Assembly (NCBI GenBank): GCA_031308135.1
Contig: JAHLJT010009419.1
Span: 182,234,856 to 182,298,855 of the forward strand
Length of the DNA stretch: 64,000 nucleotides
Reading direction: 5' to 3'
From: Acheta domesticus
Lineage: Eukaryota > Arthropoda > Insecta > Orthoptera > Gryllidae
Shown: piece after piece, positions 19,428-31,433 of the stretch
How positions within the stretch are numbered: position 1 is the first letter of the stretch
How the letters are laid out: each line of letters starts with the position of its first letter
Notes under the pieces: model-generated
Seen by the model: only the letters and a program-made list of their open reading frames with translations
What the model was told of the DNA's origin: nothing
Databases searched by the model: none
Made by a program: the position numbers and the translations under genes

Positions 19428-21299
19428 CTGTTACCAAGACAACAAAAAATAGATTCATCAGCATATGCTTAAAATAATTAGACTTAACGTTTGGTTCAAA
19501 ATATTCCATGTATTTACAGTGATTATTAAAAAGTACCAATGAATTATTTCACAACATCACAGTTCAATTAAGATGGAACAGGATTTACACTGAATCTTAT
19601 TTATTATGTTTTCACTGGCAATAAATTAGACTTATTTTATATAACTATTTTAATTCATCCTTGTTCATATTTACGGGTAACTTTATGTCAAAATGACATG
19701 GTTTGAGCAGATAGTTCTACATTTTTTTTCAAAATTTGTATACCTTAGATACCTTTTTATTTTTAAGTTTTAGAAATCTCAAAACAGACTGAAAAGATTA
19801 CTACTTGTACCAAATAAAAATGTATATTTAAAATTTAAATTGATTCATTTTGTAAGAAAATCATAATACATGATCTTGTCTATATTACTAATTTTGAAAG
19901 TGCACAAAAATAGAAAAAAATCTATGCAGCCTCTGGCTGAGTGAGAGGTGCCAATGATTTTGTTAGATACCCAATATCTTGGGGGAAAATCCAAAGCCAA
20001 TAACTTTCAATTTTGATCGAAAAATTCCAACATCTGATGCTGTTATTCCTCCTACTTTCACACAGCATGTATCAAATGAATTCTCATACTCAGTAGGTCA
20101 CTGTTTATGACAGAGCAAGTCTCCATGAAAGATACTTCCCACCATTTGAAATTTGGTAATTATGTGTTGGGATACAGAACATCAACTTTTTATGTATTCT
20201 TGGTATGTAAGAACTATTGTACTGTACATAGTACATTGCAGTGTTTGTGAAGATTGGTTCTGTTAAAATATTTAAATTATTCCAGTATTATACGAGAGTA
20301 CTATTTCAATCGATGTTCCCAAGCAGTGTGCATACCAGTTTACAGAAAACATTGTGGTTTTGTTCTGCTGCAAATCATTAGTTTGTAATATATTTTTAAA
20401 ATGTTACATTTTCAATCTTAAAGTTTTTCATTAATTGTGTTTGCAATCCAGACACAATAATAACACACTACAGAATTTTCTCATGGAATTCGAGAACACA
20501 AGTTCTTCACTGCAATGCTCCTTGGTTTTTGACTATTGGTTCGAATCACATATTGGTGTAACACACACATGGGATTTCAATGGTGTAAATCACACATGGG
20601 TTTGTAACTAAAAAAGAATATCTATTGCACATAGCTTTCAGATGAATAAATCAGCATCTTAATAAAAAATATGATTTTTTTAAAGTTTGTATTTTATTTG
20701 TACATGAAGCAACTGACATTTTCAAGTAGGGATTTTTTAAGTAGAAATGTTCATGGAATGTTAATACTTTATTTGAAATCTTCAAATTCATTGCATTCAA
20801 ATGAAAATGTGTTTTTGAAAATAGTTCTGAAAGGCATTGAAACAGTTTTGCTGTCAGAAGATGGTTTAGGTGCACCTTACGAAGTAGATCTCTCATGCCT
20901 CTTCAGCCAGTCAGTAACAATTTCAAAAACATTGTCACTTGTCATTACTCACTTTCATCGTTATTTTTCATTTAAATAAGAAGCAATAGAAAGTCAAAGG
21001 CACCAGATCAGGTTTGTCAAGTGGACCATCTAATGCCCTCAACCTTTCATATATTATGACCAAATAAAATTTAAAAATTTAATCTAATCTAATCAAGAAA
21101 CATTTCTGATGCTTTTTAATTTCATTTCAAAACCATGATCACCAAACAGATCATCAAAGAAACAAGGTTTTAGAATTTTGAAATATAAATTCAGTATCAG
21201 GAAAATGTATATTTGTTCAAAATCTTGCCACTGATTTTCCACACAGGCCCAATTTTGTTTTCTATCCAATTAAAACTAAAAATTAAATAATTAACAAAT
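19428..21299. other. Part of SMCR8 intron 5 without a recognised element
   Basis: AT-rich with only chance open frames, for example at 20671-20979 on the plus strand, which shows no motif I recognise. Confidence 0.5.
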
Positions 21300-23345
21300 A
21301 TCATGGGGGTCAAAACTAAGGCCTTTTGGGATAAGCTGATGCCTACAGGTTTATACCATTAAATATCACAGACCCCCTTGTAATAGGGTACTCCAACAGA
21401 AGAGTGATTGAGAAGAGTAGTCAAGATCAGGTTACAGTTAGTAAGTCCATTCTCTCCTCCTCATGGTGGCCCCTAGGTACTCTCTGAGGTAAACCTTTGA
21501 AAGAAGCCAAAGAGAGAAGGGTGAGGGTGGGTCTCTAGCACCTTAAAACAGGAACATTTGGGCTAAGGGAAGAAAAACCCCAACAGAAAAACATGAGGGG
21601 AGGGGGGCCTGGAGGTGTAGTGAAAGCAGCCTCCCTAGGGGAAGGACACCTCAATTACAACTCTGGTGCTCCAGGGTGGGGGTCGAGAGTCAGGCCAGCT
21701 CCTTGTCTCTCAGAAAAACATACCAATGCTAAAAAGCCTAGCTAAACAAAGCCAGACTTGAAATACAAATGACGACAAGGTAATCGAAAAAGGACAATAC
21801 AATTTGGAACATGGTATGTACAACACATTACCACAAAATGCCTTTGAGTTTTCAAAGAGTTTAGAAGATTACATCTTGACTCACTGAAACAAAAAAAAAG
21901 AATGGACAGGGAAGTGAAATCCAAGAACAATACATTCATTTCTACAGTGTGGTAGACAAAAATCAGTGCAAAAACATGTTTCTATCAGTCCATAACAAGT
22001 ACAAAAAAATACATTACAAATTGGGAAGCTATTTCTCCCCAAATAGTAAAAATGGAAATGAAATTATTTAGCCTGTGTGTGGTAATTATAGGAGTGTACG
22101 CCCCAAATGAAGATGCTAATGTGCAACTTTAAGATGATTTTAAACAGGAATTGACATCAAAATTAAGTGAAATTAGTGAGCGGAAAGAAATTTTTATGAT
22201 GGGCGACTTCAATGTACGAACTGATACAAAAATACGTGATACAAGTAAGATAGAGGGACCTGGCAGGGAAGATACTCTTAATGATATTGGAGAACATCTT
22301 ATTTAAATCTGTAATCAGCTTTCTCACCATATAACAAATCGATTCTTTCAACATATTCACAGAAAACCTGGTTTCAACCAAAAAGAAATTTATCTTCAAT
22401 ATTACATTACGTGGTGGTAAGAAAGAAGATGAAAACTAAAATTCTAGATACAAGGGTATATAGGGAAGCAGATTCTGGCTCAGATCACTTCCTATTAAAA
22501 TCCTGTCCTTTTTAAGTATGTAAATTATAGAGAATAGTAGATCATAGACAAGAGAATAGTATTCCCAAACAGTGTGTGTTTAATGAATGTAAGCTTCAGA
22601 ATGCTTCAACAAGGTTTAAATGCAAAAAATTATATGTAGCTCAAGGTATTAGTACCATGCCAGAGGGAAATGCCAGACTAATGTACCTAGAATTGACTAT
22701 CAGCATACAGAGGAAGGTACAGAAAAGATGTGAATGGTGGAATGAAGAACTCGAGGAAATGATTTAAGAAAAGAGAAAAGTTTACGAACGGTGGTTGTCT
22801 TCAGGATTTTATCAAGATAGACAAATATACGTAAGATGCAGAGTAATGTTAAATGAAATGGGTTGAGAATAAAAAAATTAACACAGGAGAAATAAGTGTA
22901 AATAAGTAAGTAAATTAATGAGGAGTACAAAATCAAGAAAAGCATGGAAATTTGTCAATTCAGTCTGGAAGAATAAAAAAGGTTATTGGAAAGTGGATCC
23001 AATCGGCCTGGAAAAATGGAAAAGCTACTATCAAGATCTACAAACTGAGAATAGAACACAGTATTATATGAACATTTTGTTTGAAACTTAAGAATCTGAC
23101 GAAAATGTTACACAAATAACAAGGGAAGTCAGTATGGCCCTCATGGCAATGAAAAATGGCAGAGCTCCAGGACCTGGAGGTATCCCAATTGAATTACTTA
23201 AAACTGCCCCTTCAAGGGCCATAGATATCAAGGCATGGATTTTTAAGAAATGCTTGGAAGGAGATTTAGTTCCTGAAGAATGGAAAATGGCACTTATTAA
23301 ATCTATTTATAAGAAAGGCAACAAGACAAAGGAGAAAATTATATA
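21300..23345 (+). mobile_element. RTE-like LINE fragment: 5' region, endonuclease and start of RT
   Basis: Lies in SMCR8 intron 5, in the opposite orientation to the gene. Decayed APE endonuclease text can be followed: WNMV near 21805, VVIIGVYAPNEDAN near 22080-22120, FMMGDFNVRTDTK near 22194-22232 and TRVYREADSGSDHFLL near 22453-22500. The RT begins with MAMKNGRAPGPGGIPIELLK (~23142-23205) and PEEWKMALIKSIYKKGNK. Several stops and frame changes make it inactive. It stops before the RT palm YADD motif, so it keeps the 5' part of the same general type of LINE whose 3' part is at 2914-3701. Both outer borders are approximate, and no target duplication was found. Confidence 0.75.
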
Positions 23346-23536
23346 GGCATTAGAGTTGCCAGTACAATTGGGCCTTGGAAGTGAAAGGAAGACATAAGAG
23401 AGCAGTGGAGATAAATAGCAGTGAGAAATTTAGAAGATGATGTCTGGGAAGATTGAAAGAAACAGAGATCAGGCAGCAAGAAACAGCAACAGCTGTAGAA
23501 AACTCGCTTCAATACTACTACCACAATTATCACCAC

Positions 23537-25277
23537 CTGCAGGGGTTCTGCTGCCAGCAGCATGTGATGCAATTCAGTATGTTGGTGAGCAAGTTGGTCA
23601 ATCTGTGTGCGGCTCATTGATCGATGTTCCTCTGGTGTTAAGCTTTCCCCATCTTCTTCTTTCTGAAAGTTATATTAACAAAAATTCTGAATAATTTCCC
23701 CAAACATAAATTAATTTTGATAATTGAAAAGTATATGAAAAGTAATAAAGGAAAAATCAAGAACAATATTTACCTTCTTCAACATGAAATATTTGTTCTC
23801 TAATTGTTTTAAGTTTGCAAGAACTTTTGAAATTTCTTCAGTAAAAGTTTGTCTGTTATTGTATTTTAGTATTTCTGCAGCCTTAAAAAAATTATAGATT
23901 TGTGAGTATTACATGTCAGAATCAATAATCGTAACAACAAAATATTATTGCATACCAGCTGGAAATGTTATATTTTAACTCGAATATTATGACTTCAATT
24001 GGAACAATCTCCAAATTTACTACTTTAGGAAAAGTGAAATGTGTTGATATTTATGACTTTTAAAATAAAATTCAGCATTCAATGGGCTCTAAAGGTAGAA
24101 CACAAACCGTTTTAAAAAGAAAGAGTAATTTCATTACTTACTGCCAAAAATTTCCGTCTTAAGACATTAAAATTTTCATGAAGTTTTTTGTGATCAGCAC
24201 TAATATACGCAAGACATAATGGACGCACAAAGCCCCGAGCCCTGAGATCATGCAAAGTGCAGTAATGAACATATGCATGACGCCCAGGAAGTACATCCTG
24301 TTGCAATACTTGCACATCTAGAGAAAATGCAAATTGTCCACTGAAAAAAGAAAAGTAATGGGAAAAGTGGATTCAACTAAATAATTAAAATTTAAAAAGA
24401 AACCACATAAAATAACATCAAATACAAAAGCTGAAGTCTAGAAATAATGATTCAATATCACACTCTGAATTTGCTTCTCCTGAATGACAGAACACTAAAT
24501 TTAATATCCACTCATTCTCATTATTTCAGGTTAGCATATCCCTCTAATTCTAACATGCCTTTTTCAATTCTAACATAAAATTATGATCAACTTAACTCGT
24601 TCCAATATTTTTCAAGTTAAATCCCTAATACGAAGTCACTAAGAAACTTGATGAACAAATACAAAATTTCCTTGCAAAAATGAATTAAAATTGAGTGGAT
24701 GCCAAATTGATTAAGAGAAATTATATTTGACAAAGAACTAGAACCTAAATGATTTAACATCTTCAAAATAATGCTACAAATTAATTAAAAATAGATGAAA
24801 TACAATGAATCAGGCTAGCATTATCTTTATTTCATATGATCTTGAAAATAAGAAAATAAAGGATCTTAATTTTCACCAAAAATTCAGTGTCATACCTGGG
24901 GTTTGCCTGGTAATCCACAGACATAATTTTCATAATTAAAGCATTCATATCGATATCCTCATATGATGCTAACTTTGAAGGAATAGTGAGCAACGGAACA
25001 GGTCCGGTAATTTCAGAAAACTCTGCAAAAATTATAAAATCTTCCTTTGCACAGGGGCATGGTTCCTATAATAAAAAATAATTATCACTAGTATAATACT
25101 TGTAGTATCTCACTTATTTTCTTCGTGATTTTTACTGAAATTATTAACAAATCTCACACTGATGAGTGTCGAGGCTTTCTCTTCTTTCTTGGTTTCATCA
25201 CCCTGAAGTGCATTTTCAACACCTTGTGAATAAACTGCATAACCAAATACAGCTGCATCAGCATGTACTGCAGCCAT
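23537..25277 (-). CDS. Smcr8: SMCR8 homologue, exons 1-5 (N-terminal longin/uDENN part)
   Basis: Minus-strand exons 25277-25161 (start ATG at 25277), 25065-24896, 24340-24142, 23881-23774 and 23662-23537, all with GT-AG borders. The phases (0, 2, 0, 0, 0 at exon ends) fit together. Exon 2 reads [20 protein letters not shown] and then [14 protein letters not shown]; exon 3 reads [20 protein letters not shown]. These match human SMCR8 (ILISEFSEQVGPQPLLTIP, MSVDYQA, YDLEARGFVRPFCMAYIS) as I recall it, which makes the assignment firm. Exons 4 and 5 are helical and polar, as in the coiled region after the longin domain. The ten visible exons add up to 575 codons against 937 in human. The protein is a scaffold of the C9orf72 complex on lysosomes and autophagic membranes. 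Confidence 0.9.
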
Positions 25278-25600
25278 AGCTTAAGACCTATTCATTATCT
25301 AGTTTGTCCAAGATTGTGTGATTTACAAATTTGTATCGTTTAGCAAATATTCATATTCTGCGTTCCATAATGCGTAACTAACGTTAGGTCCTATACCTTT
25401 TTGAATACTATTAGACATACTTTTAATTCATAATAATATAAATTAAATTATTTAAAATTATTAAGACTCTCGAGACCGTAAACAAAGTGGATCCATTGCG
25501 CACACGAGTCTCCAGTTGCGCATGTGCCTTTGACGTTTGAGTTCACAGCTGACCCAAGCTGCCCATTACTGCCAAACTCGTGATTACGAATATGAAGGAA
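25278..25600 (-). promoter_or_regulatory. Probable promoter region of the SMCR8-like gene
   Basis: Upstream of the start codon without an obvious TATA box. Sequences close to NRF-1 sites (TTGCGCATGTGC near 25515 and ATTGCGCACAC near 25496) are present. This fits a housekeeping promoter but is inferred from motif likeness only. Confidence 0.3.
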
Positions 25601-26847
25601 GCATTGATTGAATAACAAAGCACACATTATTCTTAATACTTTATTTTTAAAAAATAATTCATCAGTTTTAACTTAAAAAATGGTGGTGCCTGTAGGCTGA
25701 ATAATTATTCAGAGTTTTTACTTCCAAAATAAATTTTGTCACGAAATGTTGGTGCTTTGCAAAGGCTATGGCGGGTATTTCATTTTACTTTCTCGTATAC
25801 GTTCGAGGAGTAATATTCGCAGTGTAGTTATATGTAATTCTGCCGAAAATAGATTTCGAAATTTTAACGGAAATACATGTTTTGGAATCCTGATACCAAA
25901 AAAATGTTTCACATACCAGCATTGTTTATAATGCTGGTAAATACAAACAACCTTTTTCGATTAACAATAGCGCTCAGAATAGGGCATATTACTGCACGAA
26001 TAACCACATTTCTATTTCTGCACCAAATATGAGTAATCGCTGACTTAATAGAAGAAGACGACGACGAAGACAAAGAAGAAGAATGCCGTTATGAATTTTA
26101 TGGACCTACTGTAAACTAGTGGTGCTAAACCAGTACGTACTTTCTCGCCCGTATTTTCAAGCAAAATTGTGTGAAAAGTACGCGAATTTACGCAAATTAC
26201 GCGAATACCAATCATGCATGATGCGTATTTTGGCCGTAAATAAAACTATTAGTTTATATTAGTGCGAAAGAAAAGGCAGAAGTCATTATGGTCTTCTATT
26301 ATCAGTGCGGCGTTACAACAATGGGTTATAAACAACAATGGCCGCTAATTCGTATGGGATACACATTTTGTCAATTATCATTGTTGATACCGCTAGCAAG
26401 AAAATAAAAATAGATAGAAAAATATAATAATTAAATATAAAAATTTTATATACTTCAATATTGTTCGGTTTTTACATGCATTACTTTTTATTCCCACATC
26501 TTATGAAACAAAGCGAAATCATCTATTCCTTTTCATATTTAACTCAATTAAAAAGAGCCATTTAAAATAGGTTTTAACTAATTTCTAAAAGATTAATTTC
26601 AAAACTTATAACAAACGTTCGAATAATAAATGTACAAAGAAATATGTAATAATATAGAAATTCTAACTTATGAAGCATCCAACTGCTTAGCAGCCAGTAC
26701 TATTCATTTTAGGAAGAGCAGTAAATTAGGAGCGGTCAACTATTTTTGTTCCCAAATTACTAAAAAAATACTAATATTAATTACACTACTAATATTAAAA
26801 ATATTAATATTAATAAGTTTAAAAACTTTACCCTCGTTTGGCCAGTC
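25601..26847. other. Intergenic, with a short dispersed repeat
   Basis: No gene seen. Around 26112-26160 a stretch beginning AAACTAGTGGTGCTA and running to GTACTTTCTCGC recurs inverted near 58975-59025. Confidence 0.45.
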
Positions 26848-27205
26848 GTTTTCGGATCAATTTCTTTAATAATGCCTTTCAGGGCTAATTTCTCGTTCAA
26901 ATACTGTAAATAATGGCATTTTCTAACTCGATATTAAATTTTTATAGAGGATTTTACTTTCTGAATAGAAATAGTTTGCGTAGTTTTGCAAAAAAGGGCA
27001 TTTCTTGTGCAAGCAAAAAAAGCGAAAATTTAACGATATAAATTCGGCGATTTCCGAAGGCAACTCGAATCCTCTGAAAATCAGCAACCTACCCCAGAAT
27101 TGCATGGCGAATTCAGTGGTGAAACGCGTTTTTCCAACAGATTACTAGTTTTCCAGAAATTCGCGAAAAACTTGACCGTCGTTTCGCCGGCCTTTTTCGG
27201 ATCCA
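26848..27205. repeat. Satellite-like repeat, one unit of ~345 bp
   Basis: From 26868 the text (CAGGGCTAATTTCTCGTTCA, then TAAATAATGGCATTTTCTAA) resembles 50065-50400 and 50415-50535. The piece before it (GGCCAGTCGTTTTCGGATC) repeats at its end (27180-27200), which shows a tandem origin. No coding potential was recognised. Confidence 0.75.
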
Positions 27206-27481
27206 TTTTTGTATATAATATACCGGGTCTTTAGTCTAACTCGCAACCCGTATCTGAGAACACAACCACTTGTTTTGGTAATTTGGCAACGCGTGAAATA
27301 CCTTTGGCTTCCCTTTCACTTTTAACGACCCACCCCTCGTCGCATATTTCGGGGTAGGAGAACGGGGCTATTTTAGTTGGAAGAAAGAGCAAGCACTTGT
27401 TCTGACCTTGGGCAGTCATTCGTTCACGTTTCATTCATTATCGTAGGAACTCGCGTTTAGGAAAGAAGAATCGCTTCAAAA

Positions 27482-27697
27482 ATGTTGACGAAGGTTCAAC
27501 GTGTATTTCTGGTGGAAGTTTACTTTGGCACTAAATATTTCTTAAAGAGCCCGGAAATGTTTCAAGAATTTTTTTTGGAAACGCCAGTTCCCAACAAATC
27601 AACAATTTGTAGATTAATCCAGCGCTTCAGAGACATGGGGGATGTGGATAGGAAGCGGAGCGCAGTCGGAGTCGGTGCCATCGGGGTCTTCTTTTAA
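27482..27697 (+). pseudogene. HTH-domain relic of a mariner-related transposon (DUF4817-like)
   Basis: Begins MLTKVQRVFLVEVYFGTKYF, followed by a second helix block NKSTICRLIQRFRDMGDVD and basic residues. I know this pattern from the DUF4817 helix-turn-helix of insect transposon proteins (KEQRVFIVExYF ... PxKSTIxRLxxKFRxTGSV). The frame stops after 71 residues and no transposase domain follows. The sequence TACCGGGTCTTTAGTC near 27222 may be a terminal repeat but no partner was found. Confidence 0.6.
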
Positions 27698-30600
27698 AAA
27701 GGGGGTGCCATCCTGACCTTGCTCGTGAAATACAATCGACCACTTGTCAAGGGACAAGGTAAAATTTTCTCAACATTAGTCGCAATACACAATACTTATG
27801 AAGACAAGAGTGCTAGTGTTTGTTCTGTGAATCGTGTATACATTGTGCAACATGAGTGGCACGGTGTAAGATATATAGATATATAGGTATAGATATATAG
27901 GTGTAAGATATAGGTGTGTCAACTAGCCGCCTTTTGGGCAAAATTTTTGAAGCCAGTTTGAGGCTAGTTCCTCGCTTATCCGTACGGTGTGCACGATCGG
28001 ATTGGGCATTGATGATGGCGTCTCGCGCATTTAGTATTTTCTGGTGTTTTCGTTTCAAGGAAGGTATACCGGTCACTGAATACACGTAATAGTAGAACCG
28101 CTACTGTAAATGTATCGGGATCTTTTAAGACCTATTATAAAGTCTGACTGGAGTATTAATTGTTTTAAATGTTTTGTAGCGAAATCCATGCATATCTGCA
28201 ATTATATGATTTAAGTACCAAAGAATGAGGATTTGTGTTTAAAAACAGGAGTTAGAGCTATAACAACAACAACAGAAAACAGAAGGGATTCTAGTTACGA
28301 AAATCATTTAAACAGTGATTTACTATTAATCATTTGACATTCATGTTGCTCAGCAGTCAACAGGTTTGCTCTTCGCAACAGTATATTCATTACTGCCCTC
28401 ATTGAAAAACAATGTCAGTGCCAATTATAATTTTCTAGTAGAAATATTTTTTCCTTTTTTGACAGATAATCTTATGAAGTTAATTTTGTCTTCTTAGTGA
28501 TGCTTTTGTACAAATTTTGCAATTGATAAAGTATATTGCAACGGGTCTTGCCTCTGCTTCCCTTGTTTATTTATTTCCCCTTTCTCCTAATTGCTCTTTA
28601 CTCTGGAGCCAATGCAACTATACCTTTCTTACCACTATTCAATTTATCAATATTATTATTTAATGGTGTTGCATAAAATTTATTTGGGTCGTAGGTCGTG
28701 GACGGCCCCGTATGGGAATTACCTGTAAACAACGTTTAACAAAGCAGCGTGCACAGGGCTACTAAATACTGAAATAAAAACATATATTTTCAAACAAGAA
28801 AGCAAGAATTTTAATTCCTTTTTCTATTTCTTCCGTCAACAATGCACGGCGCGTGAACATTTACGTCCGCTTGGCAATATTGTTATGGGTTTCTTTGAAA
28901 TGACATTGCCCAATTACATGAATTACAATTAATTACAATTCAAATGGCCATTAATTAGTCGTTTAGCAGTTTACTGATATTTAGGAATTCCTTTCTTTAA
29001 GACAACTCAATATTACCAAAACTATGTACGTACGTACTTCCAAGGTAACAATGAAAATGAAAACTAACAATTACTAAATCCTAGCTTACAAATTATTGTA
29101 TTACACTAATTCCGCTTAAAAAATTTCGTAAAATTTCAAGAGTCTCATGAATGTTTATTTACGTCTTTGATATGCGCAAGTTCAGATCTGATTTTTTTTA
29201 TTATTTCGCGAATGCATCACTTCCCTTTTTCTGCCTCGTCGAAAACAGCGCCGTTGCCGGTTCGATGGTCCTATGCGCGCCCACTCGCACGCATCGAATG
29301 TCCACGCACGCTCCACTCGTGCACGGGCCGGTTCTCTTCAAATATTTTCCCCCAGGAATTCCAAAAATTGTCCAACCACCTTGCGCCACAAATTCACTAC
29401 AGAAAATAGTACTTATTCTCTCTTCAAAGTGTTACTGCATTGAAAATGTCTGCACAGTTATATGCTCATTATTTACTTTCTCTCCGCCGCCCAAAAAATG
29501 TCCAAGTCCGAAAAAGTTTAAAAAATCACGAATACGGCAAAAGTGGAAACCATGTCCTCTCAACCGCTGACTAGACCGAAGTGCCGTCAAAATCATGTCG
29601 ATTTAACATGTTAACTCGGATTATGAAAAATGCCGGCGAAATCCATTTCGCTTTTTTCATTGTTGTTTCCACAAAATGTTTTAAAATGTTCAATATTTCC
29701 CGTTTTAACTTGTGTTCGTGTTTATTCGTTTCAGCTTTTCCCCAATGTTAAGGTTTTCTTGTCAAAACGGTTGTTTTCTATTTATTTCATTAAAATGCTA
29801 ATTTTTCTGTCGACATTCCCCAGCAGTAATTCGTCGCTTGTTTTCTGGTATTGTTAGTTCGTAATATTTATTTATTTAGAACGTTCAATGTTTTTATAAC
29901 TCTCTAAACCATTTATAAATTTTGCTTAATTCATATTACGACGATTCCCGCCGCCTCTCATTGTTTAATCAGCATTTCTTCGCAAAATCTCGATAATTCA
30001 AGTTATGCCATTTGACATGTTCGACTGGGCTTTTCCTCTAAATTTTCAAATTACAATTTTAAGAGAACCCGTCGTCCGATCTCGTTCAAACAAAAAATAC
30101 AGCGTTCATTTAATTCTTCTTCAACTAACTGGTTAGTCAAAATTTCTTTCCGAATTTGTTGAACCCCTTAAAATTCTCCAGAATGAACGAAATACACCTT
30201 CCGCGGCGCGCTGTTCTTTTGTCTTGTTCATCGATTTCTAATACACGTTGTTTACTTCATAGACTATAGATCCTAAATATTTATTCTTTTGTCCACAATT
30301 GTTTTGGATTATTCCTAAGAATAATGAAATCATTACAATATGAACTAAAATAATTCATGGGTTCTATGTCACAGATGTACAATCTACATTAAGAGCAAAC
30401 ACTACATATCTTTAGGGTCCTAACATGAAATTAACAAAATCAATACCTGGTCTCATTCTGATAATGAAATTCTTCCCCAACAGAGTAATTTATATGTGGA
30501 ATCAGCTATACTCGTCTTCACGTTAAGAAGGCACAATGGGCTCTTATGGACAATGTTATTCTTACGGAAGAATTTCGTGCACTGTTGCCAAATCGATTGT

Positions 30601-31433
30601 TGCAAAATTAAGTTGAAAAAATATAGTCTTGTAGAGAAAATTACGAGGAACACGATGGTAATCATGAAAAACGTGTCTTTTGGCTCCTTTTCAAATAAAA
30701 TGATGAAAACCTTGGATTTCTGCGGAACTGACCTTCTAAACACTTATTTATTCAAACAGTTGAAACACATCCAAATATTGATGGAAATATTTTGCAAAAA
30801 ATCGATACAATGCTTCGTTTACCTCTACTGGAGTCAACGCTTTCATTTTATCAATAAGTCGAAATGTGTGCTTTTAAAAAAATGAGTTATCAACGAAAAT
30901 GTGTAAATTTTTAAAATGTGCATTAGAATTTATCGTCGCTGCCATATTTTCGTTCCTGAAGTCCAATTAAAAACTTCCAGCGACAAAGTTTTTGGAAAAA
31001 TTATGAAGTTATTTTCTATTATCACCCGAAGGTCTTTGGATGCATTACTTCTGAGTATTTGCCGTTTGTTTTGAAGTCGAGCCGGGCCGTGGGCCGTGGC
31101 GGTGGCCGGGCGCGACTTGAGGCGACGACGTAAATATCGATGGGCGACGCCGCGACGCGACGAAATACAAGGCACAGAGGCGGAATTTTCTGACCTGTAG
31201 GACTGAAAGGAAGGGTCTGTTTATTTGACGTCAGCAGGGTAAGGGACAAACCAAAACAATCCCCGAATAATTCGTTAAGTTGTTTCGTAAGTTTCATCTT
31301 CTTGGATGTTCTGGTCAGTCGATCTTTGCTGGTGGATGTGAGTGGAAGTTGTGAATGTGCAGTGGTGTAGAAAAGTAGATAAGTAATTTAGTCTGTGATC
31401 AATTGTGAAGTGTTTTAATATTAAGAGATAAAA
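27698..31433. other. Long stretch without a recognised gene
   Basis: Contains only unassigned open frames, the longest plus-strand ones at 29151-29570 and 30496-30885, with no motif I recognise. A GC-rich patch at 31080-31170 lies upstream of the transposase relic and might be part of that element's 5' end. Confidence 0.4.

Noticed and set aside
25746..25931. Small gene of 61 codons divergent from SMCR8
   Set aside because: No motif, no splice or conservation evidence; likely chance.
30496..30885. 129-codon open frame as a gene
   Set aside because: Composition is that of AT-rich noncoding DNA and no domain was recognised; kept only as a note.
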